Assembly: GCA_051453625.1 (NCBI GenBank)
Contig: JBOZIK010000001.1
Location: 250,951,963 to 251,015,962 of the forward strand
Length of the DNA stretch: 64,000 nt
Origin: Welwitschia mirabilis
Taxonomy: Eukaryota; Gnetophyta; Gnetopsida; Welwitschiales
Direction: 5' to 3'
Shown: piece after piece, positions 23,856 through 34,634 of the stretch
Layout of the letters: every line of letters begins with the position of its first letter
How positions within the stretch are numbered: position 1 is the first letter of the stretch
The notes under the pieces: generated by a model
The model's database searches: none
What the model was told of the DNA's origin: nothing
The model's input: only the letters and a program-made list of their open reading frames with translations
Made by a program: the position numbers and the translations under genes

Positions 23856-24990
23856 TTAAGGGGTCGACTAGACTTTTAAGGGGTTGACCGCACCTGAAAG
23901 AGACACTCAGAATTGAACTGAATTCAGAGGAGTCAATCAGATTTTTCATGGAGTCGACTAGACCTGTGATCTTGAAAGCCAACACCCTTCAACCGAATGT
24001 AAGGGGTCAACTGGATTTCTGATGGGGTTAACCAAACTTGTGATCTCAAGAGCTAGTATCCCTGAATAGAATGACAAGGGTTGACCGGACCTTTTATGGG
24101 GTCAATCAGATTTGTGGACATGGTAACAGTATCCCTAAACTGAATGACAAGGGGTTGACCAGACCTATGATGGGGTNNNNNNNNNNNNNNNNNNNNNNNN
24201 NNNNNNNNNNNNNNNNNNNNNNNNNNNNNNNNNNNNNNNNNNNNNNNNNNNNNNNNNNNNNNNNNNNNNNNNNNNNNNNNNNNNNNNNNNNNNNNNNNNN
24301 NNNNNNNNNNNNNNNNNNNNNNNNNNNNNNNNNNNNNNNNNNNNNNNNNNNNNNNNNNNNNNNNNNNNNNNNNNNNNNNNNNNNNNNNNNNNNNNNNNNN
24401 NNNNNNNNNNNNNNNNNNNNNNNNNNNNNNNNNNNNNNNNNNNNNNNNNNNNNNNNNNNNNNNNNNNNNNNNNNNNNNNNNNNNNNNNNNNNNNNNNNNN
24501 NNNNNNNNNNNNNNNNNNNNNNNNNNNNNNNNNNNNNNNNNNNNNNNNNNNNNNNNNNNNNNNNNNNNNNNNNNNNNNNNNNNNNNNNNNNNNNNNNNNN
24601 NNNNNNNNNNNNNNNNNNNNNNNNNNNNNNNNNNNNNNNNNNNNNNNNNNNNNNNNNNNNNNNNNNNNNNNNNNNNNNNNNNNNNNNNNNNNNNNNNNNN
24701 NNNNNNNNNNNNNNNNNNNNNNNNNNNNNNNNNNNNNNNNNNNNNNNNNNNNNNNNACAAGGGGTTGACCAGACCTATGATGGGGTCGATTAGATCTGTG
24801 AACCTAAGAATAATACCCCTGAGCCGATTATCATGGGGTTGACTGGACACCTAAAGGGGTTGACTGGACTTTGACATAGGAAATTGGAATGATTTTTTAT
24901 CAGGACTAGCAAGTGACCAAATAGAATGATGGGTGACTGGATTTGGATCGACCGGACCCTAAGGGGTTGACCAGATATGGAACCGTAAGA
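23856..24990 (+). repeat. U3 minisatellite of paired GGGGTCGAC-type motifs (5' LTR)
   Basis: Units of about 73 bp start near 23856, 23929, 24001, 24076, 24149 and 24758. Each holds two head-to-tail copies of a motif close to ggggtcgaccagac, about 25-30 bp apart, followed by a spacer with text like gtatccctgaa. The array lies between the LTR start and the TATA box, where enhancer repeats of LTR promoters usually sit. The enhancer role is inferred. Confidence 0.8.
24177..24756. other. Assembly gap (580 N), probably spurious
   Basis: The same 30 bases, acaaggggttgaccagacct followed by atgatggggt, stand immediately before the gap (ending 24176) and immediately after it (from 24757). The other LTR shows only one such unit with nothing extra. 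The two contig ends very likely overlap. Confidence 0.85.
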
Positions 24991-25041
24991 AACTGGGGCA
25001 ACTAAAAATTTTAATCGAGTGACTTGTGTAAGTCATTAAAC

Positions 25042-25060
25042 NNNNNNNNNNNNNNNNNNN
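25042..25060. other. Assembly gap (19 N)
   Basis: Comparison with 29621-29675 in the 3' LTR suggests that about 40-60 bases, including two more GTCGAC-type motifs, belong here. Confidence 0.9.
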
Positions 25061-25173
25061 GGAATGGCACTAAAATTTTTTATCTATTTTGTATCCATTA
25101 GATAGTCATTTTCTAGCCATTTATATCCATTAGAGGTGCATGTTCAAATGTAATAAAACCTAAAAGCCTTTCA

Positions 25174-25182
25174 ATATAAATA
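25174..25182 (+). promoter_or_regulatory. C1 LTR TATA box
   Basis: atataaata in the 5' LTR. The 3' LTR keeps atataaatat at 29791-29800. It lies just downstream of the minisatellite. Confidence 0.6.
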
Positions 25183-25469
25183 GCCAAGAGAGAAAAGACG
25201 AAAAAACCTTTTTTAGCTCTTTTAGACTTTTGAACATCTTTTGAATCTTGACAAAGGGCTGAAGATTGTGATATTTACTGCTGGATCTTGGCATTTGTAC
25301 TCGTGACCAAGGAAGATCTATCATCTGTGTTATCTATACATTCAAGGTTAGATATAGTGCTTTATATATTATACTATCTACAGGAGAAGAACTCCATCAA
25401 ATATATTATATGAAGAATAAGTGATATCTGTGCATCTTGACATTATTGCATCACTATTTTACATTGTGA

Positions 25470-25612
25470 AAGGTTGAGACTTAGCTTTCAAAAGTCTGTT
25501 CAAATGTTAATACTAAGCTTGGAAAAGTCTATTCAAAGGTTAAGACTAAGCCTGGGAAAGTCTGTTCAAAGGTTGAAACTAAGTTTGGAAAAGTCCATTT
25601 GTAAAGGTTACA
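25470..25612 (+). repeat. 38-bp tandem repeat in the C1 LTR (R/U5)
   Basis: Four units of about 37-38 bp of the type aagtctgttcaaaggttgag / actaagcctggga. The same array lies at 30092-30225 in the 3' LTR. Confidence 0.8.
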
Positions 25613-25916
25613 GGTGAACATGGAATACCTGGTGGAGTAACAAAGATCTAGATTAAGTTTGGTGATAAGTTAATCATCTAGAGTGGAGTAGGGGTTTCTT
25701 GAACCACTATAAATCCTGTGTGCATCTATTCGGTATTTTATACTTTTAGTTAGTTTCATTAAATTAAAGACCTTTAGCTTTTCTTTACATGTATGAATTT
25801 ATTAGTAAATTATTTTGAGCAAGCATTTAGTATATCATGAGTTCATTTAGTTTATTTTGTTTTAATTTTTAAAAGAACCTATTAACCTCCCCTCGAGGGT
25901 TCTTGATCCTATAAAT

Positions 25917-25934
25917 TGGTATTAGAACTAAGTC
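25917..25934 (+). other. C1 primer binding site (tRNA-iMet)
   Basis: tggtattagaactaagtc begins three bases after the LTR end. It matches the complement of the initiator tRNA-Met 3' end apart from a few transitions and the last base. Confidence 0.85.
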
Positions 25935-25980
25935 AAGTCTTTCTTTAGATTTTAACTGATCTAGACTTTAGAACCCTATA

Positions 25981-26184
25981 ATGAGTAATCCATATGATGG
26001 TTTTTCCATCGGTCATCCACCCATGTTTGATAGGTCAAACTATGCATACTGGAAAGCTAGAATGAAAATTTTTCTTAGATCTCTAGATGTCGATATAGAA
26101 GAAGTTATATGTAAGGGTTACTTAGTGCTTATGTCATCAAAAATGAATGCCAATGGTAATACCACTTTAGTTTCGAAATCATGA
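25981..26184 (+). pseudogene. C1 gag, N-terminal part
   Basis: A 67-residue frame starts at ATG 25981 and contains PPMFDRSNYAYWKARMKIFL, the conserved copia gag N-terminal block (DUF4219/UBN2 region). It stops at 26182. Gag homology continues beyond in the same and other frames, so the stop is a break and not a natural end. Gag normally assembles virus-like particles. Confidence 0.8.
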
Positions 26185-27395
26185 GATCAATGGACTACTA
26201 CTGATAAAATCAAAGTTACCATAGATGCCTATGCTTTTAATGTAATATTTTGTGTAGTCTGTGTAAATGAGTTTAAATGTATAATTAATTGTAAGTATGC
26301 TAAAGAGGCTTGGGACATTCTTGAGATAGCACACGAAGGAACTTCAACTATAAAGTAAGTAAAACTTTAAATGCTTATTTCTAAATTTGAAGACATCCAC
26401 ATGGATAAAAAGAAGACTTTACAGGATTTGTTTGTGAGAGTCACTAATATTGTAAACTCTATAGAGAGCCTTGGAAAACATTTGAATAAAGGAAAGATGG
26501 TCAAAAAGGTATTGAGATCTCTAGCAAAGAGACTTGAAGCTAAGGTCACAGCTATCAAAGAGAGCAAGAACATAAATGCAATGGCACTGGAAGAGCTACA
26601 AGGTAATCTACACCCTATGAGCTTAAATTTGTTAAAGATAAGAAGAAAGGTATTGCCTTGAAATGTGTGCAGGAAGAATACAGGTCTGAAAGATTGAATT
26701 AGAATTTGGATGATGATGAAGTAGCTCTCCAAGCCAGAATATTCAAGAAGTTTCTACATAGAAAGAAAAAGGAAGGTGAGTTAAGTAGAAACTCAAAAAG
26801 AAATCATCTAAAATATAGAAAGGAGCAAGAAAAAGATAAATAAATTCAATGCTACTCATGCAAAGGATTTGGCCATATAGCATGAGTGTCCAACATGAAA
26901 AGAGATAATAGGAAAGCAAGGAATCCCTCTTTTATTGCAACATGGAATAATGAGGATGATAATGATAATAGTTGTTCAGGTCAAGAGTCAAACATAGACA
27001 GAAGATTGTCTTTCATGGTGATTGTGCCTTTTCTCAAAAATTTACCTAGCACTTGAGATCCTAATGATTTCAACATAATCGATGAAAAAGAGAAGGAGCT
27101 AGAGTATACATGTCATAAGCTATATGAAGAATGTGAAAAGCTAACAAAAAGGATAAATGATCTGAACGAAGTAGTAAAGTCTCTTACCAAAGAAAAGGAG
27201 GAAATAGAAATGAAATATAATGTGATAAAATCTCACAACACCAATCTCTTGTCACAAGTAAAAGATCTATCTTTCTTTGCTAATAAATTTTTTAGTGGTT
27301 CTTCTAAGTTAGAACAAATGCTTGGAGTTCATAAACATACTGGAGACAAATCAGGTATTGGTTTCATTTCCCAAAATCCACAAGAATAGGTAAAC
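26185..27395 (+). pseudogene. C1 gag, middle and C-terminal part with zinc knuckle and coiled coil
   Basis: The open frame 26371-26661 carries the UBN2 signature (LFVRVTNIVNSIESLGKHL, then KKVLRSL, then KVTAIKESKNINAM, then LEELQG). A zinc knuckle follows near 26851, with CYSCKGFGHIA; a TGA stop follows and the last cysteine is not visible. A heptad-rich stretch at 27080-27260 (EKEKELEYTCHKLYEECEK and on) predicts a coiled coil. The block LEQMLGVHKHTGDKSGIGF at about 27311-27367 is typical of this copia group just before protease. Several stops interrupt the reading. Confidence 0.8.
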
Positions 27396-27595
27396 AGGTA
27401 ACGTAAGTATACTTCTAGAGTTTCACGTAATTTTAATGTTAAAATTGGACATTCAAAATTATTTTGCAATATTATAAAATTAATGCTTTTATTATATTCT
27501 ATAAATTCTTTACCATTTAAATTCATTCCTAAAAGAAGTATACCACATAAGTCTAATAAAACTAAGTGGGTAAGGGCTAACAATCTCGAAATCCT

Positions 27596-27990
27596 TTTAA
27601 CACAAATAGCTCTTAAAGGATTAAGTGCAAATAGTTGATACGTAGATAGTGGATGCTCAAGGCATCCGACGAGAGTAAGATTAGATTTTCAACACTTGAG
27701 AAATATTGATGAGGAGATGTTATTTTTGGAAATAATAAAAAGACAAAGATAGAAGGTATAGGATGCATCAAAGAAGGTAAGTTACCTAAACTAAATGATG
27801 TGTTATATGTGAATGGTTTGAAGCATAACTTATTAAGTATTAGTCAATTGTGTGATAAAGGTCACAAAATAATATTTAAAAAATAGAAATGTGAAATTTT
27901 AAATGTAAAAACAGATGATGTTGTTCTTACTGCAAATTGAGTAAATAATATTTATAGCATAGATACTCGTGTGAATTTGTGAAATGATCA
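27596..27990 (+). pseudogene. C1 protease and start of pre-integrase
   Basis: The aspartic protease active site DSG is intact at 27645-27653 in YVDSGCSRH, directly after an in-frame TGA where related elements have Trp. The next block, VNGLKHNLLSISQLCDKGHK at about 27811-27870, is the usual end of protease and lead-in to GAG-pre-integrase. Recognisable coding ends near 27985, before the His/Cys pre-integrase motif. Confidence 0.8.
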
Positions 27991-28880
27991 ATTAAATCAT
28001 ATGAACTACAAACATGAAAATGGAAACGTTAGCTTAAGTTTTAGTAAAACTAAACGTTTTCTAGAAAATTTTGAAGTAACATCCTATTTTTGTAACTTTC
28101 TTATCAATCACAAATGTGAACTAAGGGTTATTTCACTATCCTATGGCTGATTGCAGGATGGTCGACTGAGTGGTCAGTCGAACGGAATAAAAGCCCGGTC
28201 GCCCAGACCCTCTTAGTTCTGTAGGCTCTTCAGTGGAAGATAACAGTGTAGAATGGAAGTTTCTTTATCGAATAGCAATTTCATTCTCTGTTTCCATTTT
28301 TTCATATTGATTATTTTTATTTTTGTTCTCTCCTTTTATTTTTGTTCTCTCCTTTATCATTGATTTCAAAAGAAAAATAATTAGTTGTTTGTTGATGTTT
28401 GTTGCTTATGCTTCAGATGTAGTATGCTTTTGATGAACACTTTTATTTTCTAATGCTCGCATATGTTTAATGGAATCAACATGAATTTAGTTCTATGTTT
28501 TTAGTTGGCATCTCAAATTCTTTTTGTGCAATTCATATGAATTTAACATTTTTAAATGATGAATATTAAAGTTTCAAATGGTTATCCCATAAATTCAAAT
28601 GTTGATATTGCATATTATAAATGAACTCTAAAAAGTGTTAATGATCAATATGTTAAATAGTTTATGTGATCACATTATTCTTTTCATAAATAATCTATCC
28701 TTAAATACCCAAGTATGCATCTTAAACTTGTTTTTATTATTAGCACAAAATTTGATTCTTCAAAATGTCTTAAATTGGTTTTAAAAGTTTAATATTTTGT
28801 AAAGAATGATAGGAATTTTGTGAGGGGAAGTTTTCTAAGTCTTAAATATTTTTACAACTAACTATTATTTGCCATCAATG
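27991..28880 (+). other. C1 non-coding internal remainder replacing pol
   Basis: About 890 bp without any recognisable integrase, RT or RNase H block in any frame. It includes a GC-richer patch at 28140-28260 and then AT-rich sequence up to the polypurine tract. Confidence 0.7.
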
Positions 28881-28882
28881 CC

Positions 28883-28894
28883 AAAAAGGATAAT
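28883..28894 (+). other. C1 polypurine tract
   Basis: aaaaaggataat directly precedes the 3' LTR start TGTTAG. This is a purine-rich run in the expected place. Confidence 0.7.
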
Positions 28895-30544
28895 TGTTAG
28901 ATTATTTTTTATCAAATAATGTCAAACTAATGTTTTCTGTGTAGAAAATTTTGTGTATCTTGCGCAGAAAATGTTAATCACTTACAGGTTAAATGCTAAA
29001 GACAAGATTGTCGAATTCTGATCATTAAAAACTTATCAAGTTTACTTACCCTCTTGAGGGGTCAACCAAACTTTCAAGGAGTCAATGCACCTAAAGCAAA
29101 CACTCAGAATTGAACTAAATTCAGAAGCATTGACTGAATTTTTGATGGAGTCGATCAGACCTGTGATCTTGAGAGCTAGTATCCTTTAACTAAATGACAA
29201 GGAGTCGATCATAATTTTGATGAGGTTGATCAAACTTGTGATCTTGAGAGCCAGTATCCCTGAACCAAATAGCAAGAGGTCGACCAAACCTTTTATGGGG
29301 TCGACCAGATTTGTGAACCTGGTAACAGCATCCCTGAACTGAATGACAAGGGTCGATTGGACCTATGATGGGATTGACTAGAACTGTGAACTTGAGAATA
29401 ATACCCCTGAGCTGATTATCATGGAGTCGACTAGACACCTGAAGGATTCGACCAAACCTAATATTGAAAATTGGAATGATTTTTTATCAGGACTAGCGGG
29501 TAACTGGACAAAATGGCAGGCGATAGGATTGGAGTCGATCGGACCCTAAGGGGTCAATCAGGCGTGGAGCCATAAGAAACTTGGGTGACTGAAAATTTTA
29601 CTCAGGTAACCTATGTAAGTCACAGCACTAGATGGGGTCGACTAGACTTTTGAGGGGTCAACCGACTAAAACAGAGCTAAAATTTTATATCGTTTTACAT
29701 CTGTTATGTATTTGTTAGATAGCCATTTTCTAGTCATTTATAGCCATTAGAAATGCATTTTCAAATTTAATAAACTGTAAAAGCCTTCTAATATAAATAT
29801 CATAATTGAAAATATTAAAAAAAAAAACTCTTTTTTTAGCTCTTTTAGACTTTTGAACATCTTTTGAATCTTGACAAAGGACTAAAGATTATGATATTTA
29901 CTGTTGGATCTTAGCATTTGTACTTCTGAATAACGAAGATCTATCATTTGGGTTATCTTTATATACAATATCAGATCTAGTGCTTTATCTATTGTACTAT
30001 CTATAGGAGAAGATCTTTATCAAATCTACTGTATCAAGAACAAGTGATATCTGTGCATCTTGGCATTATTGCATCACTATTTTACATTGTAAAAGGTTGA
30101 GACTTAGCCTGCAAAAGTTCATTTATATATTAAAACTAAGCCTGGAAAAATCTGTTCAAAGTTTAAAACTAAGCCTAGAAAAGTATATTCAAAGGCTGAG
30201 ACTAAGCTTAGAAAAGTCCATTTGTAAAGGTTATAGGTGAACCTAGAATATCTAGTCAAGAAACGAAGATCCGAATCAAGATTGGTGATAAGCTAATCAT
30301 TGAGAGTCAAGTAAGGTGGTTCCTAAATCACTATAAATCCTACGTGCATCTATTTTGTATTTTATGCTTTTAGTTAGTTTCATTTCTTTAAATAGCTTTA
30401 GCTTTTTTTTACATGCACAAATTTATTAGCAAATTATTTTGAGTAAGCATTTGGTATTTGTAAATTTATTTACTTCATTTTGTTTTAATTTTTAAAAGAA
30501 CCTATTCACACCCCCTCCCTCCTTTAGGATTCTCGATCCTATCA
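28895..30544 (+). repeat. C1 3' LTR
   Basis: 1650 bp, gap-free partner of 23697-25913. The GTCGAC-type minisatellite lies at about 29055-29660 with units near 73 bp (29204, 29277, 29349, 29421). The LTR ends in CCTATCA, followed by the gcata target duplication. Confidence 0.92.
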
Positions 30545-30549
30545 GCATA
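30545..30549 (+). repeat. C1 target-site duplication, right
   Basis: gcata, identical to 23692-23696. Confidence 0.9.
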
Positions 30550-30736
30550 ATCCTTAGTTTCTTTAAAGAAGTAAGGTTTACTTATAAAAATGATTTCACA
30601 TTATGTATTGCTTTTTACCTTGTTGTTGGCATATTAAGGTGACGTCTAAGCCTATGAAGTTGAGCTCAATGTTTAAACCTAAACTAGAACAACTCATGTC
30701 TGGATGACAACTAGATATCAAGTTAGAATACTATAC
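30545..30736 (+). repeat. E1 3' LTR, second segment
   Basis: Resumes the E1 LTR after C1. It matches about 14335-14520 of the 5' LTR (for example the phrases around aagcctatgaagttgagctc and catgtctgg) and ends at the LINE insertion. Confidence 0.75.
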
Positions 30737-30745
30737 AAGTATGGA

Positions 30746-30945
30746 ATTATGAAAAATGCAGGACAAGATTTATTTATTATAAGAAAAATTGAAAGTTGCA
30801 AAGGAGTTTAGTATAATTACTGTGAAATATAAAACATAATAAAAGCTATAATTATAGAATCATGAAAGATGGAAGAGAGGATTTCATTAATGAAAGCTGA
30901 ATTGAAAGTTGTGAAGCAGCCAAATACTATAATAATTAGATCCAT
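30746..30945 (+). repeat. Two tandem monomers of about 111 bp at the LINE 5' end
   Basis: Copy 1 starts near 30746 (ggaattatgaaaaatgcagg) and copy 2 near 30857 (agaatcatgaaagatggaag). Both continue with attgaaagttg and a tactataat-like stretch. Tandem 5' monomers act as promoters in some LINEs. The promoter role here is a guess. Confidence 0.5.
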
Positions 30946-31479
30946 AATTTTAGCAGCCCTCATAAACAAAATGAGAAAAAAGAGAAATCTCTAAATCTTA
31001 ATAATTTTAATTTCATAGAACATAAGGGAAAAAATATCTCAAATGTTTTGTTAGAATTGTTTGGAGAGAAGATGAACATACCAGAGAAACTATATGCAAT
31101 AACAAAGAGGATTGACCATAAAGGAGAGAGATCTTGACATTTTATAATTAAATTAAAATATAATGATATCAAAGAATATGCATGGAGACATAAAAATTAT
31201 CTAAAATAAAAGAAACTTTGGTTGATTAAATACTTGATTAAAAAACAAATTGCATAGAAGTTAAAAAGTGGAAGAAGGTTTAAAAGACTCGAGAAGAAGG
31301 AAAAGTTGCATTCTTAAATGATAGATAAATTACAGTTATAAAGAAAAGGGTTTAACATTATAAATTAAATCCTTACATTTTGAATTCCTAAGTATTAAAA
31401 GGATATTTATAGTAAAACTTTCAACTTTGTATAATATTGGATATTTTAAAACCTTTAACATTTTGGGCTTGTAGAAATT

Positions 31480-32170
31480 TGGGAAGAGGAGGAAGCTGAA
31501 AAATTTAAGATACCTAGTTTTTCTAGAATATCAGTGAAAAGTGAAGAGGAAGAAGGAAATACCTTTAGGAGGTTTATCTTATATTATTAAAAAAGGACTA
31601 CATAAATCAATTGACTTAGAAAAAGTTAATGAGCATAAGTTATTCCTTTGGTTAAGGATTATGCAATATAATTTTCCTATATTCCTTGTGTTTTGTGGTT
31701 TTCCTACAAGATAAAATAATATTATAATAGATTTAGGATGTCAAAAGAATATCCCTTTTAGTCTTTAGAAAACGATTTAGTAGAATTTAAAATAAAAGAG
31801 AAGTTATTTTTGTGTTGTGATTTCAATGCAAGAATTGAATTAAGGTAAGTTAATGATATATAATGGCAAGATAACCAAGGATGATTGGATATGAAAAATT
31901 ATAAGAAAAATAATAATGTCTTGGAGATATTCTCATCAAATCTTAAAGTAAACTTGATGGGAAAGCAATTTCTAAAATAAGATCAAATATAAGACCTTGT
32001 AGTTGTAAATTAGATGAAATTATTTCCTAATAGAATTTCTTTTACATTTTCTTGGCCATGAGGATGTTTTTATATTGATTTATTTATTAATATAACCCTA
32101 AAATATTTTATGTATCAATGATTTTAGAGTCATAGATCAATCACTAGAGTCACTACATGATCATTTAGAT
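31480..32170 (+). pseudogene. LINE apurinic/endonuclease-like domain, broken
   Basis: CCDFNARIELR, with DFNAR codons from 31819, is the GDFNA catalytic-region block of the exonuclease-endonuclease-phosphatase family. Downstream, near 31960-32060, comes LVVVN, then KLFPNRISFTFSWP, then GCFYIDLFI, where the family has its ASxIDYI block. Stops separate these pieces. The domain would nick target DNA; this copy is dead. Confidence 0.7.
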
Positions 32171-32859
32171 TTCAAGATTAAAGGAAGGCTTTACTATAAG
32201 ACGCAGGATAAGAACATATTTAAATGAATTACTACAAAACATCAAGAAGATTTCCAATAAAACATATAAAGCAATGGAAAATAAAGAATTAAGCAACAAC
32301 ATTAGAAAAGATCATTTTAGATGCAACATAAAAAGTGGTTACCTATAAGAGATCTATGAGTAAGAAACCTTAGTTTTATATAAAATGCTTACGAGCAAGA
32401 TCAGCCATTAAAGAATTTAATAATAATGAGGATATGATTAAAGACTATACAAGGCTTAGCTGTAATAAGAAAATGATATTTTTAAAATAATATCAAGGTT
32501 ATCTATTGAAGCTGATGAAACAAGATCCACACAATTTTTGGTATTTGTTTTGCAATTAGAGATTCATCAAGTAATAATATTCCTTTTAAAGAAGTTTAAT
32601 CCCTTTATAAAAATATTTTTTTTTAGCATGAGACACATTAAAAATCCAAACTTATAAATTCATGCACAATAAAGCTTATTTTAAATGAGGTGAGAATGGA
32701 ATTAATGAATTAACTTTTAAAAATTACATTAATGTGAAATGATTATATGTAGAAATACTCAAATTCGGTGGTTCACTAGTGTGGGAAGAAACATAGAAAA
32801 TGTTGAATGATAGACTTGAGAATGGACTAGACAAGTAATGGATGATTAGTAGAGATGTT

Positions 32860-33700
32860 ATGTTATTTAAAAAAGAGGATAAGTTAAACTTGAATAACTG
32901 TAGGCTAATCATGATTATAAATTTATTTACTAAATTATTGGATCTATTCTAGAGAAGAAACTAGGAAAGTGAGCAGAAAATAACAATTTTCATGTATTCT
33001 CTCAAGCAAAATTTCAAAGGAATTACTTTGTAATGGATTATCTAGTTAACATTAGGTGTTGTATGAAGAAAGTGAAGGAGTTGCATTCGAAAAAGTTCAT
33101 TTGTTTTGTTGACTTCATAAAGCTGGTGACTCGGTTATTAAAGATAAATTATGGAGTAGAATTTTTTATCATAATATTAACTCAAGTGTTTTAATAGCCA
33201 TTGAAAGATTATATGCAAAAATAATTGTGTAATTAAGGAGCATAAATGCTTAAGAATCTTGCAAGTTTTATAATAACACAAAAGTGAAGTAAGATTATTT
33301 TATATCATTGGCATTGTTTGGAATTTTTATGGATGAATTATAAAGATGAATGTAGTAGCTACCAAAAACATATTTAATGAAGATAGGCCAAAAAATTATA
33401 GTCCTCTTAATTTTTGTATAGCATTAATTACAAATCCTATTATAGGAATTCATACTATGTTGAAAGTATTTTAAAGGTTTTGCAAATACTCATAGGTAAC
33501 GATATATGTTGCTAAACCAAAATTTATTATTTATGGAATAAATAATAAAAAGTATAATTTTTGGCTAAATAATAAGCATCTTATAGTTGTTGATTCATAC
33601 AAATACCTAGGATTAGAACACTATCAAAACTATAAATGAAATTAATGTGGTTATAAAGATTTGCCAGTGGGTGGAAGGCTATTTATGCTATAAAAAGCAA
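32860..33700 (+). pseudogene. LINE reverse transcriptase domain, broken
   Basis: RT blocks appear in order in different frames: NCRLIMIINLFTKLLD (about 32890-32940); FSQAKFQRNY, then KKFICFVDFIKLV (FVDF codons 33105-33116); SLALFGIFMDEL (33305-33340); and SYKYLGLE near 33595-33620. The usual YADD catalytic block between the last two is not visible, so the region has a deletion or heavy decay. The FVDF form and the LFGIFxDEL block point to a LINE clade other than L1. Confidence 0.7.
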
Positions 33701-34634
33701 ATGCAAGAAATATAATGTTTGATCATAGGAGGTATGAAAGAAATTATTTTATATGATTGTGTAACTAATCATTTTATATGAATGCATAATATAAACCTTA
33801 ATCCTTATCAATTATTTATAAATGAAAATAGAAAAAATTTAAAAAATGGTAGATGAACCTAACATTAAAGCTCAAGCATCATATAAAATGTTATTGCTAG
33901 AGGCTAATATATTAACTATTGAAGCTAAGGAAATATGTTAGTTTCTAAAACTTTTCTAGAATATCAGATTGGATAACAAAACTAATTTTTCAAGTGAATT
34001 ATTAGAAATCACTCAATAAAAGGGATGATATGCTAAAGGAAAGTCATGGTGGTAAGAATGAGTCATTCAGGATCATGATATAACTTGAGAGTCTAAAATA
34101 ATTTAGAAGATGATGAAAAAAATAAAATTTATTAAATAATGATGCAACATAGCTAGAAATAAAAATAAACTTTAGTTCTATTGTGAAACTATTTGAGGAA
34201 GCAAGTTTGAGGAGGAAGTGGAGTATTTTTTTTTTTTTTTGTTGCAATACCATTACGAATAATAAATTTTATCAGTAGAGTAAGGATGAAATCTCATTAT
34301 TTTAGAGTTAAAATTGGAAGATGGGATAATTTCAACTAGAGGATTGAGTACATTGACTTTATCGATTACAAGTAAAAGAAGATGAGCATCATATTTTTTT
34401 GGGCTATTGTGGCATAAAATTTTTTATATGTAAATGGCATATCATGAGTAAAACTCTACATGAGTTATTTATGTTATCATTAATAATAGTGGAATATTAT
34501 TTTGAGAATTTTTTCAAGCTACATGAGTATTAGACATATTTATTGTACTCTAGAAATATTGATACTAATGTATCTTATATTGCTTGAATGATCTGATAGG
34601 CTTGTGAGGTCTTTATAGATGTAATAAAATTTTA

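Larger units (their letters stand above)
23697..25913 (+). repeat. C1 5' LTR
   Basis: Matches the 3' LTR at 28895-30544 along its whole length. It contains 580-N and 19-N runs. Without Ns it has about 1618 bases against 1650 in the 3' LTR, so the large gap corresponds to almost no real sequence. It holds the GTCGAC minisatellite upstream of the TATA box and a 38-bp repeat downstream of it. Confidence 0.9.
23697..30544 (+). mobile_element. C1, Ty1/copia element lacking integrase core, RT and RNase H
   Basis: Has two LTRs starting TGTTAGATTAT and ending near CCTATCA, a tRNA-iMet primer site, gag, protease, a pre-integrase start, a polypurine tract and perfect 5-bp target duplications (gcata). 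From about 27990 to the 3' LTR at 28895, only about 900 bp of non-coding sequence remains, so no integrase core, RT or RNase H is present. It must have moved with proteins from another element, or lost its pol after insertion. Confidence 0.9.
30737..34634 (+). mobile_element. Non-L1-type LINE inserted in the E1 3' LTR
   Basis: A 3.9 kb insertion between two copies of the target: gttagaatactatac (30722-30736) and gtttcaatgtcatta (34635-34649), matching gttggaatgccatta in the 5' LTR at 14518-14532. It encodes an endonuclease and then an RT on the plus strand, and ends in gtaataaaatttta without a long poly(A). The RT reads FVDFxK and LFGIFMDEL, unlike the L1 copies elsewhere in the window. Confidence 0.75.

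Noticed and set aside
24053-24850. Long open frames on both strands across the 580-N gap
   Set aside because: They are mostly N; the real parts are LTR minisatellite units that stay open by chance of the repeat period.
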